Shown here piece after piece: positions 54,319 through 64,000 of a DNA stretch of 64,000 nt. The stretch comes from Anastrepha obliqua. Taxonomy: Eukaryota; Arthropoda; Insecta; Diptera; Tephritidae. The position numbers were made by a program, and so were the translations under genes. The DNA lies in NCBI RefSeq assembly GCF_027943255.1, contig NC_072895.1:32214001-32278000 (forward strand), given 5' to 3'. Each line of letters opens with the position of its first letter. Positions within the stretch are counted from its first letter, which is position 1. A model generated the notes under the pieces. The model was given only the letters and a program-made list of their open reading frames with translations, did no database searches and had not been told where the DNA came from.

Positions 54319-55300
54319 ACAGGTTAGGTTAGGTTAAATGGCTGCCTTACGCGGGGTCCACTTGGTAAAAAAATGTGTCCGTTGTGATACCATACAGGGG
54401 AGGGGTAGGAACCAGACAGAATCCAGGGCTTGGATTAGAGGATTTGAGAATGGCGACCAAAGGGTGGCGATTTACGTTTGTGTTAACTGCTTCAAGCTGC
54501 TGATGAATTTCATCAGATGTGTGATATTTAAAAGCGCAATATCTGCTGGTTGAGCGAAAAGGTGAGAGTCTAGGTATTTAAATCTTAGCAGCTGAGAAGA
54601 AGGTGCTGAAATGATTTCATCTCGTCCTCCAAACAGCTTCTGCTTGCAAGGGCCTGAAGCAGCGCCAAGCCGGACAGTATCCGGTGAGAATACCCACCAA
54701 ATTCGATAACTGTAGCTTTGTTAGCCTTAGAAGCTCTCTCGAGAGCCCCCGATTTACCAGCGGCCAGAAGGATTTCGCGGCTTTGCACATTTGCGCACTA
54801 GCCCGGCGCTCGCTGAGTTGACGCTAGGCCCATTTTTCAGTAGCAGACCACAGGTTCTTAAGGGAAGTCCTATCCTCTTATATTGCGATGAAGCCGTCTC
54901 AAGGGTCCCCTGTCTAGCCAACTCATCGGTCCAGCAGTTTTCCTCTAAGCCGCTGTGACCGGGAAACCAATTGAGCCTAATATCGAATTATCCTATGCAA
55001 TTGAGAGGGAATTCAGGCATTTCCCCGACTAATTTCGAACACACAAACAGCGAGCCCAAGGCCTTAAGTGCCGCTTGGCTGTCGAGTAGATTTTTACCTT
55101 TTTACTGTAATTACAGAAGCGAGTAGGCAGTCTACAGCTTTTTTAATTGCAGCTACTTCTGTTTGGAAAACACTAGAGTGGTCGGGAAGCCTAAATTTGG
55201 GCTTGATGAGAAGCTCCTCGTAGAATACTGTCCCACCAACTCTTTCGTCCAGCTTCGAGTCATCCGTAAACAGGGAGAGTACAACCAAAAGAGGTTTAAA
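54319..55300 (-). mobile_element. Family A LINE, RNase H to tail
   Basis: On the minus strand: F-T-D-D-S-K-L-D-E-R-V-G-G (first RNase H block) near 55270-55230; F-Q-T-E-V-A-A-I-K-K-A-V-D-C (glutamate block) near 55175-55130; then C-terminal sequence with S-C-L-E-D-E-M-K-S-F-Q-H-L-L-L-S-C at about 54640-54590 and L-M-K-F-I-S-S-L-K-Q near 54510. The tail is CCTAACCTAACC (complement of 54322-54333). It resembles the family A copy at 16184-16949. Stops and shifts are frequent in between. Confidence 0.8.
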
Positions 55301-55615
55301 AAACGTATAACTCTCCTCAAGCACAAACTGAGAATGCTCACGGGCATTCTCACAAGCCACTGCAGACTACGAAGTCATCTGCACATGATCGGGATTTGGT
55401 CTGCGGACTCTTGTCGTTTCTGCGACCAACCTCAGCAGACTCCAATGCACCTTCTCCTGGAATGCAAAACCTTTTCAAATGCATAGCGGAGAAGGTTTAG
55501 ACATCTTGGACATTTGCAACCAGAAGAAATGCACATACGCTCAATCCAATCCAGTTTTATCCTGAGTTTAATAAGGGAACTGGATTTGGATGAGTTACTT
55601 TGATGAGTAGAGGGC
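55300..55615 (+). mobile_element. LINE C-terminal Cys/His domain (R1/LOA-like)
   Basis: The frame to 55486 reads L-L-K-H-K-L-R-M-L-T-G-I-L-T-S-H-C-R-L-R, then C-R-F-C-D-Q-P-Q-Q-T-P-M-H-L-L-L-E-C-K-T-F, a C-x2-C-x8-H-x4-C finger. A shifted frame ends I-R-E-L-D-L-D-E-L and stop near 55602. It may belong to the same family as the RNase H at 53690-54318, separated from it by the opposite-strand LINE. Confidence 0.75.
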
Positions 55616-57032
55616 ATTAAAAATCGTGAGGTCGAAGTGCAAATCTCGTAAAAAATCTAATCTAAGAGGCAAATTAAGACCAAAACTCCGATGGTTGGAT
55701 GGCGTAGATCGAGACGCTGGGCTATTTTGTATACTTTGCATGAAAACTCAAGTGAGCGAAAAAAAAATAGTCCCTGGGGTCGCATACTCATAATACTTTT
55801 TGGAAAGTAATGGAAAATCAGAACACACGTATTTTACTAAATATTTATATTTATGATTAATTTTTTTTTAATTTTTTCGTTTTATGTAAAATTCTGATTT
55901 ATCTTGGCAAAATCAATACCTGAAAATATTTTCAAAAAAGATTTTTAATATCTAGGAAACTTATCAAAATATTTATGTTGCTTATGTTTTTTGCCTTTAA
56001 TTGTAGCTATAGAGCATAAAAATATGCTTAAAGTTTTCTTTTATAAGAGAAATACCCGGACATATTTATTGGAAAAAAAGTGGATGATTAATTTTGCCCC
56101 ACTTAGTACTTATGTATCCATATAATAAATATATTTCCTCTCACATTTAGTCTTCAATTTGAGTCCATTAGCCAACTCAATAATTAAACGCTTAAATGTT
56201 TTTAACGTATTTAATTAAAAAATAATAATTACTCAAGTACCAACATAAAAAAAAACAAAAACTTAACAGCTCAGCTGACAGTGGCAAATAATCACGCCAA
56301 GGAAACAGTGAGAAATTGCTTTTGATTTCAAAATGCCAATCGCAGTGGTGGCAGTGACAGTGGCAGCCGCATTAATGGCTACAGCAGCGGCGCGGCATTG
56401 CCAACGGTTGCGACACCAAGGGGAACGTGATAGCCGTTAGACAATGCCGTCAACGATTTGCAGTGCCGCAATTGTCATTCACTTATCGCGAGACGTCACT
56501 AAGCCCAACGGCAGAAACGGCATTATTGCCACTCTGCAACAACAACAATTCCAATGTAGCTACCGAAGTTAAAATAAAAAGCATAACAACAACGAAAGCC
56601 GCAGTCATCGTTCACGGCGTTTAGTTGTTGTTGAATAACACCCAGCATTCTTTGTTATCTACAGCAGATAAATAATGTAATAAATAACGGCGAAACGAAA
56701 GAGCAAAGCATAAGTAAGGGTAAATGAAAAAGCAACGTAATTAATGTAATTAATTACAAATTTTCGTAGTTTAGATGCGCTTTGAGATTTACACTTCAAA
56801 TTGGTTTGTTAGCGCGCCTGATTGTTTGGTTGATTATGTGTGTGAGTGTGTGTGTGAATGCATGCATGCGGAATTGTGTGTGAGTATGTGTGTGTGTGCT
56901 TAAAGTATAGGTTTATCACCAGTCTCGGCTCGCCAATTGAGTAATTTAATGATCTTTTGTTGTTTGCGTCCGCTGATTCTGTTTTGAGACGTTTTTCGGC
57001 TAGAGTAGATATGTTTGTATGTGCGTGTATAC
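55616..57032. other. No gene recognised
   Basis: A/T-rich DNA, then a GC-balanced stretch at 56320-56640 with CAG/CAA words whose frames (for example 56427-56624) lack domains. TG-rich microsatellites lie near 56838-56860 and 56876-56900. Confidence 0.5.
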
Positions 57033-57221
57033 TAGGGATGTCAATCCCGATATGTCATTCATGCGGAATTGCGATTTATTTATGATAATTACCGACAATC
57101 GCGGTCAGTTTCTGATGTGTCGGAATCAAAAAAAAAAAAACAAAAACAGAAAAGCGCGTGTAGTGTAGAACACATAACAGAAGTGAAACTTTCAAGGCAG
57201 ACTAAGAAAGAGGGAGAGACC

Positions 57222-57262
57222 CGAGAGAGAATGAGAAAGAGAGAGAGAGAGAGAAAGAATAT
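57222..57262 (+). repeat. (GA)n microsatellite
   Basis: GAGA-rich run with GAGAGAGAGAGAGAGAAAG core. Confidence 0.85.
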
Positions 57263-57519
57263 ATATCTAAATAAATTCACAACATTTGTAGAGAATACAA
57301 ATAGACAAAATTTATAAAAAACGGAGAAGGGAAGACCGGTGTAGGTAAACGCCGGACACAAACCGTGGCAACAACGCGCACTACTCTGAGCGTTTATCAC
57401 CCGCACAAGCGCAGCATTTCCAGGACCGCAGCAACGGCACAAATTACCGCAGGGCAATACCAATAAATCCGACGCCGGAATGGATAGCACTTTATAGTAC
57501 GCACCAGCACTAGCCAGGA

Positions 57520-57715
57520 AACGGAAATAAGCTCCAAAAAGTAGGCACCGAAAAAATGCCAAAGCAATTGGGACCAAAAAACGCCCCAAACAGTAGGCAT
57601 CAAGGAAATTTAACGCCAAAAAGTAGGCACCAAAACACCAAAAAACGCCCCAAACAGCAGGCACCAAGGAAATATAACGCCAAAAAGTAGGCACCAAAAA
57701 TATATGTCCCACAAG
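57520..57715 (+). repeat. Tandem repeat, about 64 bp, two full units plus partials
   Basis: The unit ACCAAAAAACGCCCCAAACA, G-T/C-AGGCA-T/C-CAAGGAAAT, A/TTAACGCCAAAAAGTAGG occurs at 57573 and 57637. A degenerate partial lies upstream (57520-57572) and a fragment downstream. The phrase AAGTAGGCACCAAAA recurs five times, and a lone GGCACCGAAGTAGGCA is seen at 60694. The minus-strand frame at 57089-57712 is produced by these repeats. Confidence 0.88.
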
Positions 57716-58039
57716 TTTTCACCAACAAGCACCAAAGTAGGCAGTGTTATTTCTCACTAGAAATTAGCAACCCCAAGGAAAACCTCAGGAAAAATAGCCT
57801 AAAGTGTATCTCAGATATATATAAGGTAGAGCTCTTTCTCTCTTTTTACTCTATGTTACATCTTCTTTCTCTCTCGCGGAACGAAAATGCCTAAAACGTT
57901 GCATGACCTTGAAATTTTACTCTGCATTCTCGCTCCTCCATCGACGCCTAAGAAGTTTCACTTCAAAAAATGTATTTGGCTGCGCTGATGCTTACGCTTA
58001 AGTCACCTCATATTTTTACAATATTCGCAATATTTTTCA

Positions 58040-58390
58040 TGCTACATTTTTTTCCGTAATTTTTTATAAAAATATCGTTCATTGTATAACGAAAACCTTA
58101 TAAGTCATAGTTGCAAACCTTGCATAAATTTCGAAAAAATTCAACACATTTCAAAAAAAATTTAGCATATTTTAACAAATTCGCAAAATGTTCTCAAAAT
58201 TTTAAATTTGCTAATTAGAAACTTAAGAAAAAATCTGGGTATGCAGTTTTATAGCCCATTAAATTTTGTTGTACTGAAGTGCAGGCTTGAAGGCGCTCAA
58301 AAATCGAGTCTATTTTTGAGAATTTTTTTGTTTGCAATGTTGAGAATTTTCTTCCATATAAAGCACATTTTCGGAAGCCAAGGAAAATAG
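58040..58390 (+). repeat. Unclassified dispersed repeat (UDR), copy 3
   Basis: AAAAATATCGTTCATTGTAT, AACGAAAACCTTATAAGTC, TATGCAGTTTTATAGCCCAT, GTGCAGGCTTGAAGGCGCTC and TTCCATATAAAGCACATTTT appear in the same order as in the other copies. It lies inside the possible hAT-like region. Confidence 0.55.
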
Positions 58391-58489
58391 GACAGAAAAG
58401 AGCAATTGGCTGGCACCAGACCGCGATGTCTACGCCATCTTCTAGCTATGGCATTCTCTGAGAAGAAGGTGTGTTGAAATTTTCAGGGA

Positions 58490-58885
58490 ATGGTCGCAAT
58501 AACGACAGCAGTCGGTGGACCATATTCTAAGTCTACGCCATCTGCAGTGACGTACGATAATGACAGTGGGCATCCTCAGTTTGTCCTTATGCGGGACACC
58601 AACGGAAAACAAATCCAAACAATCGGTTCAAACTCATTTTGGCACACACGTGTGGATTTGTTGACAATTTTAGTTTCACGCTTATTGGTGATGAGTAAAC
58701 ATGAAGCGCGGAAAAAAATTTGTATAATGCATGGGATTTATTTGTGCATGTTTATAAATTTTCGATCGGCTTGCCAACTTCGCCACACACGCATCAATCT
58801 GTTGAAATATCAACCGATTGTTTGGATTTGTTTTTCGTCTGTGCCCAGCTTTAGAGAGGTTTATGAGATGTCTGAATCATTTTAG
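58490..58885 (+). other. Open frame of 131 codons, not recognised
   Basis: The translation has no motif I recognise. It contains two short duplicated words from upstream (CTACGCCATCT near 58428 and 58532), suggesting repeat-derived DNA. Codon use and composition do not point to a gene. Confidence 0.12.
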
Positions 58886-59089
58886 AAAGTGCGGCCTCAA
58901 TTAGAACTTATCGTAGCCTCATTGGTTGGTACCAGCTAATATCTGTTAGCCCCAGCTCTTCGATTTAGAGCTCTTCCTTGCTGGTATTGGTTGTCCAATG
59001 TCAAAGAGCGGCTTGGGTCCTATTAATAACGAAGCCGTAGCCTTTCTACCCTACGCAACAGCCGCCTCATTTCTAGGTATTCGCCTATG

Positions 59090-60430
59090 TTGGGATTATG
59101 GTAAGAATACCTTCTAGTTTTATAAAAAAAAAATAGAATCTTTGAACTATTTTCGATATTAAGAAAGGCATGCCTCGGGTCTAATGTCGAGATCGCGCGA
59201 TTATGATATTTGATCGAGGATTATAAAAAAATAATTGACATATTGAATAATGACAAAAATTAACTCTTAGAGTACGGAGTCTATTTTATAACATAAAGGA
59301 CGCCGTGGGGTAACTTGGGTCCCAGAAACGGAAAGCTTACCTTATAAATTAATACATAATACAATGCCACTAATAAGTTTTTATGCAGTAAAATAAAACT
59401 TGACTACCTAAAAAGGGAAAAAGAGAGAAAAAAATTCTCCTGATGGGAAAAATAGAGAAAAAAATTATTTACGAAGTTATTAAAGAAAAATTAACCTTGG
59501 CGACATAAAGTCCCCCACTTCGTGATCTAAGGGTTAAGAAGGTTGTGCCTCGGGGCCTATTCCCGGCGTCTAGGGATTTTAGTATTACAAGTGTTTCTAG
59601 TTTTATAACTTATAAAAAGAAAATTTTGTCTCGCATCTGGTCCAGAAATTTAGGGATTCTATTTTGAAATGCTTCTAGTTCTATAAAAAATTGGTATATT
59701 GCATATTGAGAAATAATAAGAAAGTTTTATCTCGAATATAGTCCCGAACTCTCGGAATTTCGGTATTTTAAAATGTTTCTAGTTTTTTAAAAAAATAGGC
59801 ACATTGAATTAGGACTTAATTTGAGAAAGTTAAGCCTCGAGTCCAGTTCCGATATCCCGAAGAAAGTTTAGTCTCGGGGCTTGATTACCGAGATCTCGGG
59901 TTATAGTATTACAACTGTTTCTAGTTTTACAAAAAAAAAATGCTACATTGCATAGTAACTAATAATAAGAAAATTTTGTCTCGGCTCTAGTCCCGAAATT
60001 CCGGGATTATATTTTAAAATGCCTATAGTTTTATAAAAACGGTATATTGCATAGTGACTAATAATAGGAAAATTTTGTCTCGGGTCTAATCCCGACATTT
60101 AGGGATTATGGTATTTAAAAACTAGGCACACTGATTCATGACTAAATTCGAGAAAGTTAAATCTCGGCTCGGAATCCCGGCTTTTCGGGATTTTAATATT
60201 TCATCGGGGATTATTTAGATCTCGGGATTATAATATTCTAAATGCTTTTAGCTTTATAAAGAAACAGGTACGATGCATAATGACTAATAAGAAGAAAATT
60301 TGTCTCGGGTCTAATCCCGAAATTTTGGGAGTATGCCATTTTTAAGTGCTTCTAGTTTCATAAAAAAATAAACACATTGAATTATGTCCAAATTGTCCCG
60401 AAATTCCGGGCTTAATTATTATCCCAATAT
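59090..60430 (+). repeat. Degenerate tandem array, about 100 bp units with palindromic core
   Basis: Units read roughly AGAAAATTTTGTCTCGGGTC, TAGTCCCGAAATTCCGGGAT, TATATTTTAAAATGCTTCTA, GTTTTATAAAAAA and an A/T-rich TGCATAGTGACTAATAA. Cores are at about 59180, 59560, 59650, 59750, 59850, 59886, 59991, 60090, 60170, 60215, 60321 and 60397. Most spacings are 75-106 bp, with two short ones (36 and 45). The best core, TCCCGAAATTCCGGGA at 59991, is nearly self-complementary. No coding. Confidence 0.85.
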
Positions 60431-61016
60431 TAGCATCTCTAACACGTACGCATAGGTGGATGTATTTGGCGCACAAAAGGCTTGCGAATCGAGATCGCGA
60501 TTTGCTAAAAGTGTTGGTTAATTGTTGGTCCGTTGACGTGTTTACGTCTGCGCCATTGCGTAACAGTCGTTAATGACAATTAACAAAATGCTTCAGCTTT
60601 AAATACTAGAAAGCGGCCAATGTGTACGTAAATATTTCATTAATAATAAAAACGGAAATAAATGAGAAAAATGATCAGACGCCATGGAAACTTGGCACCG
60701 AAGTAGGCATTTAGTGTGACAATAAAAAAAAATTTGTAGAAAAATTATTTATTCAATTTAAATTAATTTGTATTGAATTTGTAAAATAATTGTATTTTTT
60801 CTGTTATGACAATTTGTTGTGACTGTAAGTTTAATTATGAGTAATTTACGCTTGTAGTTGAAATTGAGGAACGTCTAATCGAAATATTTTATTACATTTC
60901 CTTAATATATAAAATATTTTACAGGAAGCGCCAAATAACAAATTTCTTGCATACCTGAAATGAAATGAAAAGGGAAATTATTCTATTTTTACGCCTTTAT
61001 GTTTTTCTTTGTTGTT

Positions 61017-61290
61017 TTTTTTCCTTGTTCACTGCTCTCCAGAGCATAGGGCCTCGACAATACTTGTCTTGCGTTGGTTTCGTTCATCTCTTTGATTTCT
61101 GACAGGGTAGGTGATTAGCCTGCCGCTATCAGTCCTAAGTAGTGGGAATGCCCACCTGTCGTTGATTAGGAACAACGCCTTCTTACTGCTTTGGAGCGCC
61201 ATCTATGTTTCAGATTTTTCTGGCAGAAGGATCGCACAGATGGTTGAGGACTTCGCTAAAGTGGTGAGTCTGCGCTATTACCGCGCAAAT
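61017..61290 (-). mobile_element. SINE-2, 3' half only
   Basis: The minus strand matches 44830-45102 closely: GCGGTAATAGCGCAGACTCA, GATCCTTCTGCCAGAAAAAT, GACAGGTGGGCATTCCCACT, CCTATGCTCTGGAGAGCAGT and GAACAAGGAAAAAAAA. The tRNA head is missing, as expected for a 5'-truncated retrotransposed copy. Confidence 0.85.
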
Positions 61291-61424
61291 TAATGCATAT
61301 GTAAATCATTTGGTATTAATATGTATTATTTTACTAATTACAAAAAACAAAAAATTTCCCGATATAGAAATATCATTTTAGGTAAAGCAAAAAGTTTCGA
61401 CCACTTTCCACGAGATGTCTTTAG

Positions 61425-61560
61425 TGAGCTATGCAGTTTTGTAGCCTTTTGGGTTTTGGTAAATAAAGTGCAAGTTTCAAGTAGCTTAAATATTCCGTTG
61501 ATTTTTAACAATTTTTTGCTGGCGGCGTTGCGTGCCTTTTTCCATATAAAGAAATGTCGA
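61425..61560 (+). repeat. Unclassified dispersed repeat (UDR), copy 4
   Basis: TATGCAGTTTTGTAGCCTTT, AAAGTGCAAGTTTCAAGTAG, TATTCCGTTGATTTTTAACA, GGCGGCGTTGCGTGCCTTTT and TCCATATAAAGAAATGTCG follow in the order seen at 39532-39660 and 58236-58375. The open frame at 61321-61638 spans it without a domain. Confidence 0.55.
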
Positions 61561-61668
61561 GCACCTTCATTTTCTTGTTATGTTTTAGTCGAATGCCTTC
61601 AGCTGCTAGTGCAAAGAATTCCAATTTTAAATTTGTAATTTATTTAAATAATTTCTTGAATAAATAAA

Positions 61669-62343
61669 GGGTTTTTCAATAAGAGGTGTTATTTCCGTAA
61701 AAGAACAGTGGTTTCGTTACTGTGTGGCACATAGCGCCCTCTTGTTGAAAATAAACGTTGTCCAGATCAATACCATCCAATTCAGGCCATAAAAAATCGT
61801 TAATCATCTCTCGATAGCGCAATCGATTTACCATAACTGTTGCTCCAGCTTCATTTTCGAAAAAGTCAGGTCCAATGACTCCGCCGGACCATAAACCGCA
61901 CCAAACAGTCACACGTTGAGGATAGAGAGGTTTTCCTACAATAACTCTTGGATTTTCTAAGCCCCAGATCCGACAATTTTGATTGTTGACGAAACCACCG
62001 AGGTGGAAATTGGCCTCATCACTCCAGATGAATTTTTCGATGGAATTCTGGATCATTTTAATGCATTTCAACAACCCAATCAGCAAAGACACGACGTTGT
62101 TGATGATCGGCCGGCTTGAGTTCTTGTGTTAACTGGACTTCATAAGCCTTAAGACGCAAATCTTTATACAAAATACGGTGTAATGCCGTTTGTGGGACGC
62201 CTAATCCTAAAGAACGACGGGGAATGGACAAACCTATGTTTTCTTCAACACTTTCGGCTACAACAGCAATATTTTCGGCTGTTCTTGAGCGACGTGCACG
62301 GGTTTTATTCTTCACATCACTTAGTTCAATGATACTGGTAGCA
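61669..62343 (-). mobile_element. Tc1/mariner-type pseudogene, 3' catalytic half deleted
   Basis: On the minus strand from about 62315: R-A-R-R-S-R-T-A-E-N-I-A-V-V (helix-turn-helix), L-R-L-K-A-Y-E-V-Q-L-T-Q-E-L-K-P (62160-62110), then, after a frameshift near 62058, W-S-D-E-A-N-F-H-L-G-G-F-V (first aspartate) and V-Y-F-Q-Q-E-G-A-M-C-H-T, where the second catalytic aspartate is glutamate. It then drops straight into the terminal sequence GGGTTTTTCAATAAGAGGTG (complement near 61669-61690). The last catalytic residue and about 150 codons are deleted. The 5' side is cut at the junction with the next element. Confidence 0.86.
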
Positions 62344-63290
62344 TTGCAAAACGCTATGGACGTGGACCAAAAAAAACCGCAACAACGCCAGCAATGGTTC
62401 GGAAAGTGAAGGCTAGACTTGAACGAAATTCACGTCGAAGTGGAAGAAAAATGGCCAAAGAATTGAAAATATCGCAAGACAGCATTCGACGCATATTGAA
62501 AAATGAGCTCAAGATCAAGGCTTACAAGTTCGAAAAAGCACACGATCTTTCACCCCAGCAAAAAAAAGTTCGGTGCGAAAGAGCAAAGGAGTTGTTGCGC
62601 TTGCACGAACGTGGCGAATTTCCTAACATTGAGTTTTCTGATGAAACAAATTTCCCAATTGAGCAGTTCATAAACACTTAAAACGATCGTGTTTACTTAA
62701 CCGAACGCTCATACGAGAATTTGAGCCTACGTATGGCCACTTGAAGCAATTTCCCATCGCAAGTAATGGTTTGGGCCGCAGTGACCGCTGAAGGACGCTC
62801 TCCAATAGTTTTTATCGAGTCTGGTGCCAAAGTGAATGCGGTTTTTTATCGGGAAAATGTTTTAGAGGCTGCTTTAGTGCCGTGGACACGCAAAGATTTC
62901 GGTCGTAGACCATGGACGTTCCAACAGGACTCGGCACCGTCTCATAAAGCTCGTGGGAACCACTTCATTTCGTCCACACAATGGCTTTCGAGTTCGCCAG
63001 ACGCAAATCCGATGGACTATTCCATCTGGTCCATTTTGGAGAGCAAGGTGAGGGCTAAAAAATATGCCAGTATGGGTGCGCTGAAAAAAGCGATTATACG
63101 AGAATGGGCCAAAATACATCAAGATCACATTCGTGCAGCATGCAACTCATTTTTTTACCGTTTGAAGGCTGTCGTCAAGGCAAAAGGTGGTCATATCGAG
63201 CTAAAGTCAATATATGCTAAAATTGTAATCCATTTTGAACAATTTGTAATCATTTTTGAAAAATTTTTGAACACTTTATATCGTTCACCC
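62344..63290 (+). mobile_element. Tc1-like (DD37-type) transposon, 5' truncated
   Basis: It abuts the opposite-strand Tc1 relic at about 62343 without a left terminal repeat and ends near 63290 at GTTCACCCTGTA. The coding region is described separately. The pair is head-to-head on opposite strands, so one element inserted in or recombined with the other. Confidence 0.84.
62346..63200 (+). pseudogene. Tc1-like transposase, two stops and a 27-bp in-frame deletion
   Basis: One reading frame without frameshift holds K-R-Y-G-R-G-P-K-K-T-A (GRPR-like hook), M-A-K-E-L-K-I-S-Q-D-S-I-R-R-I-L (helix-turn-helix), F-S-D-E-T-N-F (first aspartate), V-M-V-W-A-A-V-T-A-E-G-R-S-P, F-Q-Q-D-S-A-P-S-H-K-A-R (second aspartate) and S-P-D-A-N-P-M-D-Y-S-I-W (third). 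Spacing between the last two is 28, where relatives have 37, so nine codons are missing after H-K-A-R. In-frame stops lie at 62679-62681 (TAA) and 62742-62744 (TGA). The C terminus, with I-I-R-E-W-A-K-I and V-K-A-K-G-G-H-I-E, is complete by about 63200. The frame continues open to 63410 only by chance. Confidence 0.9.
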
Positions 63291-64000
63291 TGTACTAAGT
63301 TTCGTTGGGACATCTCAATTTTTTCTGCAAAGTGCCACATACCAGCCATCATTTACAAAAACCTAAAATACCCCAGCTTAGTAATGCGCAAGGGTATACA
63401 AATGCAGTAGTAAATCTTCTCCAAAGTAAAAAAGCACTCAAATAGCCTGATTGATTCACTTCAGAGCTGCATGTCGCACTCTATGCTATGCTCTGCTAAT
63501 TTTATGCCTCTCGCCTAATGCGTTGATGCGGGGCCTATCACAGAGTTTTCTATATTACCGCATTGTCATTAATCTCTGTGCAGCTTAACTTTACTATTAC
63601 TCTCTCACTAGCACTCAAGCACTGCTGCTTTTTTCTGGCGCATTTGTGCCGGTTAGCTCCGCTAAGGCCTCGACTTTGGCTCAAATACCCGCTGACGTTT
63701 GGCGTACGTTTTGGTGTCCAATGTAGCTTACGCTGATATTCATCTCAGAGCTGCGCACCGGTATACAGACATATATGCAAACAAATAAACGCACACATCT
63801 ACTCGTAGATGCAAATAAGCTTTGTTGGGCGCGCATACGCTTAGGTTGGCTCACTCAGGCTTATCCGTCTCAGTGCGGCCCACGCGCTTGCGTGTTAATT
63901 TATTACGCCGCATGATGCGATATTACGCTGATATTGTGCTGATTTAGTTGAATACGCGCTGGAATTAAGTTTATTTATGGCTCGGCTGAGTCGTACGAAA
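63291..64000. other. No gene recognised
   Basis: GC-balanced non-coding DNA with no domain, inverted repeat or tandem repeat that I can support. Confidence 0.5.

Larger units (their letters stand above)
57033..60441. mobile_element. Possible large non-autonomous element with hAT-like ends (weak)
   Basis: The left TAGGGATGTCAAT at 57033 and the right, in complement, TAGAGATGCTAAT from 60441 are imperfect inverted ends similar to hAT termini. The interior holds two tandem-repeat blocks (57520-57715 and 59090-60430) whose second block shares the ATCCCGA word with the left end. No 8-bp target duplication is visible (GTGTATAC versus ACACGTAC) and no transposase is present, so this remains a hypothesis. 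Confidence 0.35.

Noticed and set aside
57089..57712. Minus-strand open frame of 207 codons
   Set aside because: It is generated by the 64-bp tandem repeat and flanking A-rich DNA; hydrophobic, Tyr/Phe-rich composition with no domain.
57025..60449. 8-bp target duplication around the possible hAT-like region
   Set aside because: GTGTATAC and ACACGTAC match at only three of eight positions, so no duplication is claimed.

Overview
The window looks like eukaryotic, non-coding (intergenic or intronic) DNA from a higher dipteran. A tephritid fruit fly is my best guess, from the Tc1/mariner families, the mix of RNase H-bearing LINEs, the tRNA-derived SINEs and the CA/ATGT/CAA simple repeats. That guess rests on recalled family resemblance, not a database search. 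I found no convincing host protein-coding gene, rRNA gene, genuine tRNA gene or CRISPR array. Nearly all coding signal belongs to transposable elements (TEs), and every one I could read is broken by stops, frameshifts, deletions or truncation.

Layout. 0-3 kb: two tRNA-derived SINE-1 copies around LINE fragments. 3-5 kb: no gene. 4.9-9.5 kb: a very A/T-rich block holding three Tc1/mariner elements (a 523-bp deletion derivative, a nearly complete 1277-bp mariner, a 533-bp deleted Tc1-type copy) and degenerate tandem repeats. 12-17.7 kb: a LINE 3' end; a foldback-like inverted-repeat element split by a 5'-truncated Jockey-like LINE; then one RNase H LINE (family B) split by another (family A) in the opposite orientation. 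20-23.4 kb: a mosaic of a family A tail, a Tc1 tail, a mariner, a family B piece, an RTE-like LINE and a SINE-2. 26-28.7 kb: a second family B LINE split by a complete-length mariner (350 codons, three stops). 31-33 kb: the longest RNase H-type LINE. 35.3-36.7 kb: a satellite-like array. 37.8-40.5 kb: an I-like LINE, SINE-1 and a LINE tail. 41.8-45.1 kb: a decayed mariner carrying a 236-bp MITE with a clean TGAA target duplication, a Tc1-like pseudogene, and a full-length SINE-2 with flanking duplication. 47-48.7 kb: a LINE split by a deleted mariner. 49.7-51 kb: a tandem array of roughly 114-bp units with a distant inverted copy. 52-55.6 kb: SINE-1, a second foldback-like element and several LINE tails. 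57-60.4 kb: a region bounded by weak hAT-like ends and holding roughly 64-bp repeats and a roughly 100-bp palindrome-centred array. 61-63.3 kb: SINE-2 plus two abutting Tc1-like pseudogenes.

The elements do not form a pathway. Their relationship is stratigraphic: several insertions have readable empty sites, so relative ages can be ordered (family B LINE older than family A LINE and than the 26-kb mariner; the 41.8-kb mariner older than the MITE; the foldback-like element older than the Jockey-like LINE). The most novel-looking material is the unclassified repeats: the 236-bp MITE, the foldback-like family, the arrays at 35.3, 49.7 and 59 kb, and the roughly 560-bp SINE-2. Several unrelated LINE tails also end in CCTAA units.
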